NCBI RefSeq assembly: GCF_000786655.1
Contig: NZ_JROM01000021.1
Span: forward strand, 62,001 to 126,000
DNA: 64,000 nt
Direction: 5' to 3'
Origin: Kocuria marina
Lineage (GTDB): Bacteria; Actinomycetota; Actinomycetes; Actinomycetales; Micrococcaceae
A model generated the notes under the pieces. It did not search any database and was not told the DNA's origin. It saw only the letters and a program-made list of their open reading frames with translations. Below are positions 52,984-61,160 of the stretch, piece after piece. Within the stretch, counting starts at the first letter, position 1, and each line of letters starts with the position of its first letter. A program made the position numbers and the translations under genes.

Positions 52984-54732
52984 ATGACCGTCACGGACGA
53001 GTTTCGCGCCGCACGCGACCACTTGGTGTCACTCCAGCAAGACTGGGAACGGGCCCGGGAGGAGTTCGTGTGGCCGCGGTTCGAGCACTTCAACTTCGGC
53101 CTGGACTGGTTCGATCAGCTCGCGGCCTCGCCCGAGCGCCGGGACCAGGACGCCCTGATCATCCTCGAGGAGGACGGCTCGCGCCTGACCCGCACGTTCG
53201 CGCAGCTGAGCCGGGACTCCAACAAGGTCGCGAACTGGCTGCGCGAGCGCGGTGTGCGTCGCGGGGACCGCGTGATCCTGATGCTCAACAACCAGGTGGA
53301 ACTGTGGGAGTCCATGCTCGCGTGCATCAAGTTGGGGGCGGTGGTGATCCCCACGACCACCCAGATGGGACCCACGGACCTCACGGACCGGGTGGAACGC
53401 GCCGGGGCCTCGTGGGCGGTGGCCGGCGTGGCGGACGCCGCCAAGTTCGCGTCGGTGCCCGGGGACTACACGGTCGTGTACGTCCCGGGCGTCCGTGCAG
53501 GTTCCGATCCCGTGGAGGCACCCGAACTCCCCGGCCGCACGTGCCTGGACTACCGGGAGGCCCACTCGCGCTCGGACGAACTGGAGCCGGAGACCCCCAC
53601 GGGCGGGGACGACACCCTGCTGCTGTACTTCACGTCCGGGACCACGTCCAAGCCGAAACTCGTGGAGCACACCCACACGTCCTACCCCGTGGGTCACCTC
53701 TCCACGATGTACTGGATCGGTCTGGAACCCGGTGACATCCACCTCAACGTGGCGTCCCCGGGGTGGGCCAAGCACGCGTGGTCCAACTTCTTCGCACCGT
53801 GGATCGCGGAGGCCACCATCCTGGTGTGCAATTTCGCCAAGTTCGACGCCTCCGCGCTCATGAGCGCGATGGACTCGGTGGGGGTCACGAGCTTCTGCGC
53901 GCCGCCCACCGTGTGGCGCCTGCTCATCAAGGCGGATCTGACCCAGCTGCGCACCCCGCCGCGCAAGACCATGTCCGCGGGCGAACCGCTCAACGCGGAG
54001 GTCATCGACCAGGTGCACCGCGCGTGGGGCTGCACCATCCGGGACGGTTTCGGCCAGACGGAAACCACGCTGCAGGTCGCGAACACGCCCGGGCGCCGGA
54101 TCCGGATCGGTTCCATGGGCGTACCGCTGCCCGGGTTCGACGTCACCGTCGTGGACCCCGTGACCGGCGAGGAGGCGGGCGAGGGCGAACTGTGCCTGCG
54201 CCTGGACCCGCGGCCCGTGGGACTCATGCGTGGCTACTACGGGGACCCGGAGCGGACCGCCGAAGCGTTCCGGGACGGGCTCTACCACACCGGCGACATC
54301 GTCTCGGTGGACGAGAACGGGGTGTTCAGCTACGTGGGCCGCTCCGACGACGTGTTCAAGTCCAACGACTACAAGATCTCCCCGTTCGAACTCGAGTCCG
54401 TGCTCGTGGAGCATCCCGCGGTGCTGGAAGCGGCCATCGTCCCCACCCCGGACGAGTTGCGCCTCGCGGTCCCCAAGGCCTTCGTCACGCTCGCGCCCGG
54501 CCGCACGGGCGACGCCGCGACCGCCGCGGAGATCCTGGGGTACTGCCGCACCAAGGTCGCGCCCTACAAGCGGATCCGGCGGATCGAGTTCCTGGAGCTG
54601 CCCAAGACCATCTCGGGCAAGATCCGCCGCGTGGAACTGCGCTCGGCGGAGACGCGGCGCTCGGAATCCGGCCAAGCACCGGAAGGGTACGGGACGGAGT
54701 ACCGCGAGGAGGACCTCTCCCTGGACCAGTGA
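52984..54732 (+). CDS. AMP-forming acyl-CoA synthetase
   Basis: ANL-superfamily ligase of 582 residues that activates a carboxylic acid with ATP and CoA. Motifs are YFTSGTTSKPKLVEHTHTSY (P-loop), RDGFGQTETT, TGD, SYVGRSDDVFKSNDYKISPFELES (hinge) and PKTISGKIRR with the catalytic Lys. The N-terminal FVWPRFEHFNFGLDWFDQLA is typical of medium-chain/benzoate-type synthetases. ATG 52984 is chosen because GAGGGGG precedes it. Substrate unknown. Confidence 0.93.
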   Translation: MTVTDEFRAARDHLVSLQQDWERAREEFVWPRFEHFNFGLDWFDQLAASPERRDQDALIILEEDGSRLTRTFAQLSRDSNKVANWLRERGVRRGDRVILMLNNQVELWESMLACIKLGAVVIPTTTQMGPTDLTDRVERAGASWAVAGVADAAKFASVPGDYTVVYVPGVRAGSDPVEAPELPGRTCLDYREAHSRSDELEPETPTGGDDTLLLYFTSGTTSKPKLVEHTHTSYPVGHLSTMYWIGLEPGDIHLNVASPGWAKHAWSNFFAPWIAEATILVCNFAKFDASALMSAMDSVGVTSFCAPPTVWRLLIKADLTQLRTPPRKTMSAGEPLNAEVIDQVHRAWGCTIRDGFGQTETTLQVANTPGRRIRIGSMGVPLPGFDVTVVDPVTGEEAGEGELCLRLDPRPVGLMRGYYGDPERTAEAFRDGLYHTGDIVSVDENGVFSYVGRSDDVFKSNDYKISPFELESVLVEHPAVLEAAIVPTPDELRLAVPKAFVTLAPGRTGDAATAAEILGYCRTKVAPYKRIRRIEFLELPKTISGKIRRVELRSAETRRSESGQAPEGYGTEYREEDLSLDQ

Positions 54733-54901
54733 TGGCCGCCCGGTGAGGGCCATGCGAAGACGACCAGCCGGTGACGCCCATCCGGTAATAGTTGTGCCGT
54801 GACAAGGCGCCCAGCGGCGACTGTTCGATGACAGCCCCTTGGTACCCTGTCCGGGCCGTGGGAGGGCACCGACGGCATCCGATGAAGAAGGCGGGTTCCC
54901 C

Positions 54902-55420
54902 ATGTCAACCACTCCCGGGCTCCCCAGGGACCCCATTGCCGAGGCGCAACGCAACTGGGTGCGGCACGGGTGGGAGGACACCGCTGCGCCCATGGCGGCG
55001 GTCACGGCCATTATGCGCGTGCAACAGATCCTGCTGTCCCGGGCGGAGGGCATCCTCAAACCATTCGGGCTCACGTTCGCGCGCTACGAGTTGATCGCGC
55101 TGCTGAGTTTCTCGCGCGAGCACCAGATGCTCATGAAGAAGGCCAGCGCCCTGTTGCAGGTCCACCCGACCTCCGTGACCAACGCGGTGGACCGCCTCGA
55201 GGACGCGGGACTGGTCCGGCGAGAGCCGCTGCCCAGTGACCGGCGGGCCATCACCATCGTGCTCACGGATCGGGGAACGGCCGTAGCCGCCGAGGCCACC
55301 GAGGCGCTCAACCGTGACCTGTTCCGCGACACGGGGTTCGCGCCGGACGAGGTGGACTCGCTCATCGCGATCCTGCGGCGCTTCCGTGCGCACGCCGGGG
55401 ACTTCGCGATCGAGGACTGA
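54902..55420 (+). CDS. MarR family transcriptional regulator
   Basis: The 172-residue protein has the MarR winged helix: LTFARYELIALLSFSREHQMLMKKASALLQVHPTSVTNAVDRLEDAGLVRREPLPSDRRAITIVLTDRG (about 60-130) flanked by dimerisation helices. MarR proteins next to acyl-CoA ligases often sense CoA thioesters or aromatic acids. It is downstream of the ligase on the same strand, 170 nt away, and is likely to regulate the ligase, the dehydrogenase or mmsA/mmsB. ATG 54902 has a weak AAGG upstream. Confidence 0.92.
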   Translation: MSTTPGLPRDPIAEAQRNWVRHGWEDTAAPMAAVTAIMRVQQILLSRAEGILKPFGLTFARYELIALLSFSREHQMLMKKASALLQVHPTSVTNAVDRLEDAGLVRREPLPSDRRAITIVLTDRGTAVAAEATEALNRDLFRDTGFAPDEVDSLIAILRRFRAHAGDFAIED

Positions 55421-55431
55421 CACCCTCGACA

Positions 55432-55515
55432 CCGTCACGCCCCGCCGCTTAAGCCAGGCCGGTCAAGTCACGCCGCTCAAGCCCCGCCACTCACGCCATG
55501 CCACTCAGGCCCCGC
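55432..55515. repeat. 14-bp imperfect tandem repeat, six copies
   Basis: Six head-to-tail 14-bp units start at 55432, 55446, 55460, 55474, 55488 and 55502; the best-conserved are CGCTCAAGCCCCGC, CACTCACGCCATGC and CACTCAGGCCCCGC. The array fills the space between the convergent MarR and mmsB genes and the last unit contains the mmsB stop codon. Most units carry TCA, a stop on the minus strand. Confidence 0.75.
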
Positions 55516-56437
55516 GTTCGCTCTCGGCGCGGATGGTCTCGATGATCCCCGAGAAGTCCCGGTGAGCGCCGTCGCCGGCCGCGAAGTCGCGGTACAGCTG
55601 CGCGGCGAGCGGGCCCATGTGGGCCGCGACCCCGGTATCGGTCAGTGCGGAGACGGCCAGGTTCAGGTCCTTGGCCATGAGGGCTCCGGCGAAGCCCGGC
55701 CGGAAATCGCGGTTGGCGGGACTCGTGGGAACGGGTCCGGGCACCGGGCAATTCGTGGTCAGGGACCAGCACTGTCCCGAGGCCTGCGAGACGACGTCGT
55801 ACATCGCGTCGTGCGTGAGCCCCAGCTTCTCGGCGAGCACGAACGCCTCGCTCACCGCGATCATGGACACGCCCAGGATCATGTTGTTGCAGATCTTCGC
55901 GGCCTGTCCCATGCCGTTGCCGCCGCAGTGCACGATCCGCCCGCCCATGATCTCGAGCAGCGGGAGCACCTCCCGGTACACGTCCTCCGGGGCGCCCACC
56001 ATGAACGCGAGCGTTCCCGCCTCGGCACCCACGACGCCGCCCGAGACCGGTGCGTCCGCCGCCCGGTGGCCCGTCGCCACGGCGAGCGCGGCGGCGTCCT
56101 GCGCGTCGGAGATGTCGATCGTGGAGCAGTCGAGGAACGTGGTCCCGGCGGGTGCCGCCGCGAGCAGACCGGGCGCGGCGTCGTCGCCGGCATAGGCCTG
56201 CCGAACGTGCTGGCCGGACGGGAACATGGTGATGACGACCTGCGCCTCACGGACCGCGGCCGCGGGCGAGTCCACCACCGTGACCCCGGCCGCGCGGGCG
56301 GCGTCCATCGCGGCGGGGACCACGTCGAACCCCAGGACCGGGACGCCCGCGGCCACCAGGTTGGCGGCCATGGGCCCGCCCATGTGACCCAGGCCCAGGA
56401 AGGCCACGCGGGGATGTGTTGTGCCGGAGGTGTTCAT
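55505..56437 (-). CDS. mmsB: 3-hydroxyisobutyrate dehydrogenase
   Basis: NAD-dependent oxidation of 3-hydroxyisobutyrate to methylmalonate semialdehyde in valine degradation. The 310-residue protein has the Rossmann motif FLGLGHMGGPMAANL (13-27), the substrate loop DAPVSGGVVGAEAGTLAFMVG and the catalytic Lys181 in GQAAKICNNM. It sits 172 nt downstream of mmsA on the same strand, the next enzyme in the pathway. Its C-terminus runs into the 14-bp repeat. Confidence 0.93.
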   Translation of the reverse strand: MNTSGTTHPRVAFLGLGHMGGPMAANLVAAGVPVLGFDVVPAAMDAARAAGVTVVDSPAAAVREAQVVITMFPSGQHVRQAYAGDDAAPGLLAAAPAGTTFLDCSTIDISDAQDAAALAVATGHRAADAPVSGGVVGAEAGTLAFMVGAPEDVYREVLPLLEIMGGRIVHCGGNGMGQAAKICNNMILGVSMIAVSEAFVLAEKLGLTHDAMYDVVSQASGQCWSLTTNCPVPGPVPTSPANRDFRPGFAGALMAKDLNLAVSALTDTGVAAHMGPLAAQLYRDFAAGDGAHRDFSGIIETIRAESERGA

Positions 56438-56609
56438 GGTGCTCCCTGACGGTTCGGAACCCGAGGGGTTCGGGACGTTCGGTTCGGGCGTTCGGCTCGG
56501 GTCGCGAAGTGCGGGTCGTGAGTTGCGGGACCCGCGGGACGGGACCTATGGGGCGGCGACCACTGGCCGGGCCTCGAAGAAGGGAACCCGCGGGCGCCCG
56601 CTGGCCGGC

Positions 56610-58106
56610 TCAGCTGCCGGCGGGCATCACGAAGCTCGCGCCCTCCTTGGCCCCGGAGGGCCAGCGCGTGGTCACGGTCTTGGTCTTCGTGTAGAACTTC
56701 AACCCGTCCGTGCCGTGCTGGTTGAGGTCCCCGAAACCGGAGGCCTTCCACCCGCCGAAGGTGTAGTACGCGATGGGCACGGGGATCGGGACGTTCACGC
56801 CCACCATCCCCACGTCCACCCGGGACGTGAAGTCGCGCGCGGTGTCCCCGTCGCGCGTGAAGATGGCCACGCCGTTGCCGTACTCGTGCTCGGAGGGCAG
56901 GCGCAGGGCCTCCTCGTAGTCCTCGGCACGCACGACACACAGCACGGGGCCGAAGATCTCGTCCTTGTAGATCTGCATGTCCGGTGTGACGCGGTCGAAC
57001 AGGGTGGCACCGACCCAGAAGCCGTCGGGGTGACCCGCGACCTCCGCACCGCGCCCATCCACGAGCAGCGTGGCACCCTCCTGTTCGCCGATGCCGATGT
57101 AGCGCTCGATGCGTTCCTTGGCGTCCGGGCCCACGACCGGGCCGAAGTCCGAGGACGGGTCGAGGGACGGGCCCAGGGTGAGATTGTCGATGCGTTCGCG
57201 CAACAGCTCGATGAGCCGGTCCGCGGTGGCCTCCCCCACGGGCACCGCCACGGACACCGCCATGCAGCGCTCACCCGCGGAGCCGTAGGCGGCACCCATG
57301 AGGGCGTCCGCGGCCTGCTCGAGGTCCGCGTCCGGCATGATGACCATGTGGTTCTTGGCGCCCCCGAAGCACTGGGCGCGCTTGTTGTGCTGCGCCGCGG
57401 CCACGTAGATGGACTGGGCGATCGGGCTCGAACCCACGAACCCCACGGCCTTGACACGCGGGTCCTCGATCAGCGCGTCCACGGCGGTCTTGTCCCCGTG
57501 GATCACGTTCAGTACGCCCTCGGGCATCCCTGCCTCGACCGCGAGTTCCGCGAGTCGCACGGGGACGGAGGGGTCACGCTCGGAGGGCTTGAGCACGAAC
57601 GTGTTGCCCGCCGCGAGCGCGATGCCGGTCTTCCACAGCGGGATCATGGCCGGGAAGTTGAACGGGGTGATCCCCGCGACCACACCGAGGGGCTGGCGCA
57701 CCGAGTGGACGTCGATCCCCGTGCCGGCGTTCGCGGAGAACTCCCCCTTGAGCAGGTGGGGCGCCCCGGCGGCGAATTCCACGACCTCGACGCCGCGCTG
57801 AATGTCCCCGCGCGCGTCCTCCAGGGTCTTGCCGTGTTCGTTGGACAGCAGCTCCGCCAGTTCGTCCGCGTGCTCGTTGATCTTGTCCACCCATTTGAGC
57901 AACAGCCGCCCGCGGCGTTGCGGGTTGAGCGCGGACCACACGGGGAACGCCTCCTGGGCCGAGGCGACGGCGCGCTCGACCTCGCCCGCGGTGGCCAGCG
58001 GCACCTGCGCCGCGACCTTCCCCTCCACGGGGTTGTAGACGTCCCCGAATCGTCCGGACTCCCCCGGGACGCGTGTGCCTGCGATGAAATGTGGGATCTG
58101 GGTCAT
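56610..58106 (-). CDS. mmsA: CoA-acylating methylmalonate-semialdehyde dehydrogenase
   Basis: Converts methylmalonate semialdehyde (or malonate semialdehyde) to propionyl-CoA (acetyl-CoA) with NAD and CoA. The 498-residue ALDH has PFNFPAMIPLW, VLKPSERDPS, FVGSSPIAQSIY for NAD binding and the catalytic Cys281 in SAGERCMAVSVAV; the CoA-type family signature FGGAKNHMVIMPDADLEQA is clear. GAGGAG precedes ATG 58106. The promoter carries a palindromic operator. Confidence 0.96.
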   Translation of the reverse strand: MTQIPHFIAGTRVPGESGRFGDVYNPVEGKVAAQVPLATAGEVERAVASAQEAFPVWSALNPQRRGRLLLKWVDKINEHADELAELLSNEHGKTLEDARGDIQRGVEVVEFAAGAPHLLKGEFSANAGTGIDVHSVRQPLGVVAGITPFNFPAMIPLWKTGIALAAGNTFVLKPSERDPSVPVRLAELAVEAGMPEGVLNVIHGDKTAVDALIEDPRVKAVGFVGSSPIAQSIYVAAAQHNKRAQCFGGAKNHMVIMPDADLEQAADALMGAAYGSAGERCMAVSVAVPVGEATADRLIELLRERIDNLTLGPSLDPSSDFGPVVGPDAKERIERYIGIGEQEGATLLVDGRGAEVAGHPDGFWVGATLFDRVTPDMQIYKDEIFGPVLCVVRAEDYEEALRLPSEHEYGNGVAIFTRDGDTARDFTSRVDVGMVGVNVPIPVPIAYYTFGGWKASGFGDLNQHGTDGLKFYTKTKTVTTRWPSGAKEGASFVMPAGS

Positions 58107-58151
58107 GGTCGTCTCCTCGCGGCGCCTCAGTGTGACGTGGGTCTCACGAAT

Positions 58152-58181
58152 AATCTAACGACAAACCATTGCACGTGCAAT
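58152..58181 (-). promoter_or_regulatory. mmsA promoter with palindromic operator
   Basis: TTGCAC (58180-58175), a 17-nt spacer and TAGATT (58157-58152) form a well-spaced sigma-70-like promoter 45 nt before mmsA. The perfect 14-bp palindrome ATTGCACGTGCAAT (58168-58181) covers the -35 hexamer, the expected position for a repressor. The regulator is not identified. Confidence 0.7.
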
Positions 58182-58228
58182 CAATCGGGGAGCGACGGAT
58201 TTCCGACCACGCCACGGAGGATCGCGGC

Positions 58229-59248
58229 TCAGGAACGGCGGCGTGAACCCCATGGGAGCGTGACCACCACGAGGCCCACGAGGGTGGCCAGCGTGCCCGC
58301 GACCGTCACGGGGGTGACCACCGTGGCGGCGGTGGGCACCGCGACGTCGAGCACGAGAGCCCCCAGCAACATGCCCGTCACGAGCCCCAGGCTGGTCTGC
58401 AGCACCCCCACGTGCCGGGCCAGCACCGCCCCGGCGGCCACGAACACGATGCCCAGGATCCCGCCCGTGTAGAGCCACCAGTCGTGGGGCCACTGCACGG
58501 GGCCGGGGCGCGTGAGCCAGCGGGCCACACCGGCCACGATCACGAGTGCCACGGTCCCCGCTGCGAAGTTCGTGAGCGTGGACGTGATGGGGGTCCCCGT
58601 GGCGGCGGCGATGTGAGCGTTCCACGCCGTCTGCACCGTGTTGAGCACACCCGCGAGCACGGGCAACGCAACCGCCCCCACGAGCGCCGGGGTGGACATG
58701 TGCAGGGAACCCGCCGAGAACCGCGGCACCATGGCCACGGCCACGGCGGCCAGGATCAGGACGGTACCGAGCACCCTGTAGCGGCTCAGCGGTTGCATCC
58801 CGCCGGGGCCGATCCCCCACCGGTCCACGAGCATCCCTCCCAGGGACTGGCCCACCACGAGACCCAGGATGAACACGGACACGCCCAGCAGCGCCGTCGT
58901 GAGCGTCTGCGCGATTACGAGGTACGCGCCGAAGACCCCGGCCAGGAAGTACCACCAGCGGATCCGCCGCGTGCGCAGCACGCCCGGCAGCCGGGCCGCG
59001 CCGCGCCGGCCCGCGGGCAGCAGGACGGAGCCCACGAGCAACACCGCGCACCCGATCCCGAAGCTCACGAGCGCGGCGAGGTACGGGTCCCCCATGGTGC
59101 GGCCCAGCGTGCCGTTGAACCGCGACTGGACGGCCAGGCACGACCCCGCCAGGATGCTCAGCACGACCCCGGTGAGCAGGACGAGCGGGCTCCGGGCGGG
59201 CGCGGGTGGAGTGGGTGCGGGACGGCGGACGGGGGTGGGAGAGGTCAC
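58229..59248 (-). CDS. DMT family transporter, fused YdcZ (DUF606) type
   Basis: The 339-residue protein has about ten helices after a Pro-rich N-terminus. Two homologous halves are visible: LSILAGSCLAVQSRFNGTLGRTMGDPYLAALVSFGIGC (about 30-67) and LPVLAGVLNTVQTAWNAHIAAATGTPITSTLTNFAAG (about 195-231), each the YdcZ/DUF606 signature. Single YdcZ proteins have one such half, so this is a tandem fusion. Substrate unknown. Confidence 0.88.
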   Translation of the reverse strand: MTSPTPVRRPAPTPPAPARSPLVLLTGVVLSILAGSCLAVQSRFNGTLGRTMGDPYLAALVSFGIGCAVLLVGSVLLPAGRRGAARLPGVLRTRRIRWWYFLAGVFGAYLVIAQTLTTALLGVSVFILGLVVGQSLGGMLVDRWGIGPGGMQPLSRYRVLGTVLILAAVAVAMVPRFSAGSLHMSTPALVGAVALPVLAGVLNTVQTAWNAHIAAATGTPITSTLTNFAAGTVALVIVAGVARWLTRPGPVQWPHDWWLYTGGILGIVFVAAGAVLARHVGVLQTSLGLVTGMLLGALVLDVAVPTAATVVTPVTVAGTLATLVGLVVVTLPWGSRRRS

Positions 59249-59285
59249 CGGTGCACACTACTCCCGGGCCTGCGAGGATGGACCC

Positions 59286-59522
59286 ATGCAGCACGACGAC
59301 TACGAAGAACTCCCGATCCGCGACGAGATGATCCGATTGGGCCAGGCGCTCAAGCTCGCGAACCTCGCGGAGGACGGGCAACACGCCAAGCACCTGGTGT
59401 CCGAGGGGCAGGTCACGGTCAACGGCGCGGTGGAACTGCGCCGCGGCGCGCAATTGCACGCCGGGGACGTGATCGCGGTGGTCGGGGCGGAGCTGCCGCC
59501 CGTGCGGATCGTGACGGGCTGA
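59286..59522 (+). CDS. S4 domain RNA-binding protein (YbcJ-like)
   Basis: The 78-residue protein is a single S4 domain: LGQALKLANLAEDGQHAKHLVSEGQVTVNGAVELRRGAQLHAGDVIAV (about 18-65). YbcJ-type proteins bind RNA, with roles not well defined. ATG 59286 is the first start in the conserved region, with a purine-rich AGGATGG upstream. It converges closely with the esterase gene, leaving 4 nt between stops. Confidence 0.9.
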   Translation: MQHDDYEELPIRDEMIRLGQALKLANLAEDGQHAKHLVSEGQVTVNGAVELRRGAQLHAGDVIAVVGAELPPVRIVTG

Positions 59523-59526
59523 CGCG

Positions 59527-60180
59527 CTACGAGGTCGCGTCCACGGCGGCCTGGAGATACTCCTTGATGTGCGCCAGTTCCTCCGGGCAGACCCCGTGGC
59601 CGATGCCCCGGTACTGGATCTTGGTCAGCTGGGTGTGGTCGTTGGCCCACTCGGCGGTGCCGTCCACGAGCGTCGGGGTGATCACGGGGTCCTCCGGGTC
59701 CCGGCCCCAGAACATGCGCAGCGGCTCGGCGCGCAGTCGTTCGTCCTGGAAGAACCCCGCCTGGGCGTCGTCGGGCGCCACGGGGATCACGAACCCGGAC
59801 ATCCCCACGACGGCGTCCACGAGCTCCGGGGCGTGCCGCGCCACGGTGGTCGCCATGGCCATGCCCTGCGAGAACCCCAGCAGGAAGACGTGCGTGTGCT
59901 GCTGGGACTCCTCGCGCAACCACTCGATCACGGCCTCGGCGGCGGCGACCACGGCGTCCGTGGTGAACGCGAGATCCGCGGCCAGCGGGAACCACTGGAA
60001 CCCCATACCAGCGCGTTGCGGTGCGCGCACGGACGCGTACGTGTAGCCCTGCGGTAGCGCGAAGCTCAGGGCCATGAGGTCTTCCTCGTACGAACCGTAG
60101 CCGTGGAACATGACCACCAAGGGTGTTCCGGCGCGGTCCTGCGGTTCGTTGTTCCAGATCACGTGGGGAGCTTGCTGCAT
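59527..60180 (-). CDS. phospholipase/carboxylesterase-like alpha/beta hydrolase
   Basis: The 217-residue enzyme has LVVMFHGYGSYEED, the nucleophile elbow LGFSQGMAMA with Ser104, an Asp in GRDPEDPVI and the catalytic His in YRGIGHGVCPEEL, the pattern of the YpfH/carboxylesterase family. Natural substrates are unknown. ATG 60180 begins directly before the first strand; the in-frame region further upstream is antisense to the SGNH gene. It is divergent from the SGNH hydrolase. Confidence 0.9.
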   Translation of the reverse strand: MQQAPHVIWNNEPQDRAGTPLVVMFHGYGSYEEDLMALSFALPQGYTYASVRAPQRAGMGFQWFPLAADLAFTTDAVVAAAEAVIEWLREESQQHTHVFLLGFSQGMAMATTVARHAPELVDAVVGMSGFVIPVAPDDAQAGFFQDERLRAEPLRMFWGRDPEDPVITPTLVDGTAEWANDHTQLTKIQYRGIGHGVCPEELAHIKEYLQAAVDATS

Positions 60181-60255
60181 GGTTCCATCCTGACATGCCC
60201 ACCCGGCACTGCCCGCGGGCCTGAGTCGTTCAGGCGGGTGTGTTAGAAACCGGGT

Positions 60256-61104
60256 ATGGATAAGAGCACGCACTCCCCGGACCCCTCCGACCCGAAGCAC
60301 CCCTGGCACCGCATGGTCTCGATCGGCGATTCTTTCACGGAGGGCGTCGGCGATCCCGACGACGCCGTCCCCGGCGGTGTGCGCGGTTGGGCCGATCGCG
60401 TGGCCGAGGAGCTCGCGCGCCACACCGACGACTTCGCGTACGCCAACCTCGCCATCCGCGGTCGGCTCTTCCAGGGCATCGTGGACGAGCAGCTGGAACC
60501 GGCCCTGGAACTGCGCCCGGACCTCGTGACCATCAGCGCGGGCGGCAACGACATGCTGCGACCCGGTGCGGATCCGGACGACATCGCCGTGCGGCTCGAC
60601 GCCGTGATCGGGAAACTCGCGGCCACGGGCGCCACGGTCACGATGTTCGACGGGCCGGACATCGGCAACACCCCCGTGCTGCGCGGGATCCGTGGGCGGG
60701 TGGCGATCTTCAACGAGAACGTGCGCGTGGTGGCCGCCCGGCACGACGCCGTGATGGTGGACCTGTGGGGTCTGCAGCAATTGGGGGAGCCGGCGATGTG
60801 GGCCCCGGACCGGTTGCACTTCTCGCCCCTGGGCCACCAACTCATCGCGTGCGAGGTCCTGGACTCGCTGGGGGTCGAGCACGACCTGGTCCCGGGTGAA
60901 CTCGGGGACCGTCCCGCGCGCACGTGGCGCGAGGCGCGCCGCGAGGACCTCGTGTGGGCCGGGAAGTACCTGGTCCCGTGGGTCGGCCGCCGGATCCGGC
61001 GCCGCAGCTCGGGGGACAACATCACCGCCAAGCGCCCCTCGTTCGGGCGCACCACGATCCCCGGTGCGGGCGAGGGCATCCCCGGCGAGGACCGGGAGGC
61101 CTGA
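60256..61104 (+). CDS. SGNH/GDSL hydrolase
   Basis: The 282-residue protein has all four blocks: GDSFTEG (nucleophile Ser26), the Gly of IRGRLFQGI, GGND (96-99) and DRLHFS (Asp185, His188). It lacks a signal peptide, so it probably acts in the cytoplasm as an esterase or lipase of unknown substrate, and ends in a basic, disordered tail (about 240-282). TAGAAA at 60244-60249 lies 6 nt before ATG 60256 with no Shine-Dalgarno, so the mRNA may be leaderless. Confidence 0.92.
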   Translation: MDKSTHSPDPSDPKHPWHRMVSIGDSFTEGVGDPDDAVPGGVRGWADRVAEELARHTDDFAYANLAIRGRLFQGIVDEQLEPALELRPDLVTISAGGNDMLRPGADPDDIAVRLDAVIGKLAATGATVTMFDGPDIGNTPVLRGIRGRVAIFNENVRVVAARHDAVMVDLWGLQQLGEPAMWAPDRLHFSPLGHQLIACEVLDSLGVEHDLVPGELGDRPARTWREARREDLVWAGKYLVPWVGRRIRRRSSGDNITAKRPSFGRTTIPGAGEGIPGEDREA

Positions 61105-61160
61105 GCCGGCCCGTTCCCACTGGGTCTCCCCGGTCAGGCCGGCCCGTCGGGGCTCCCCGC

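Noticed and set aside
61098-61140. GGCCTGA/TCAGGCC inverted repeat as a terminator between the SGNH and metX genes
   Set aside because: Only 7 bp with a 29-nt loop; too weak to call.
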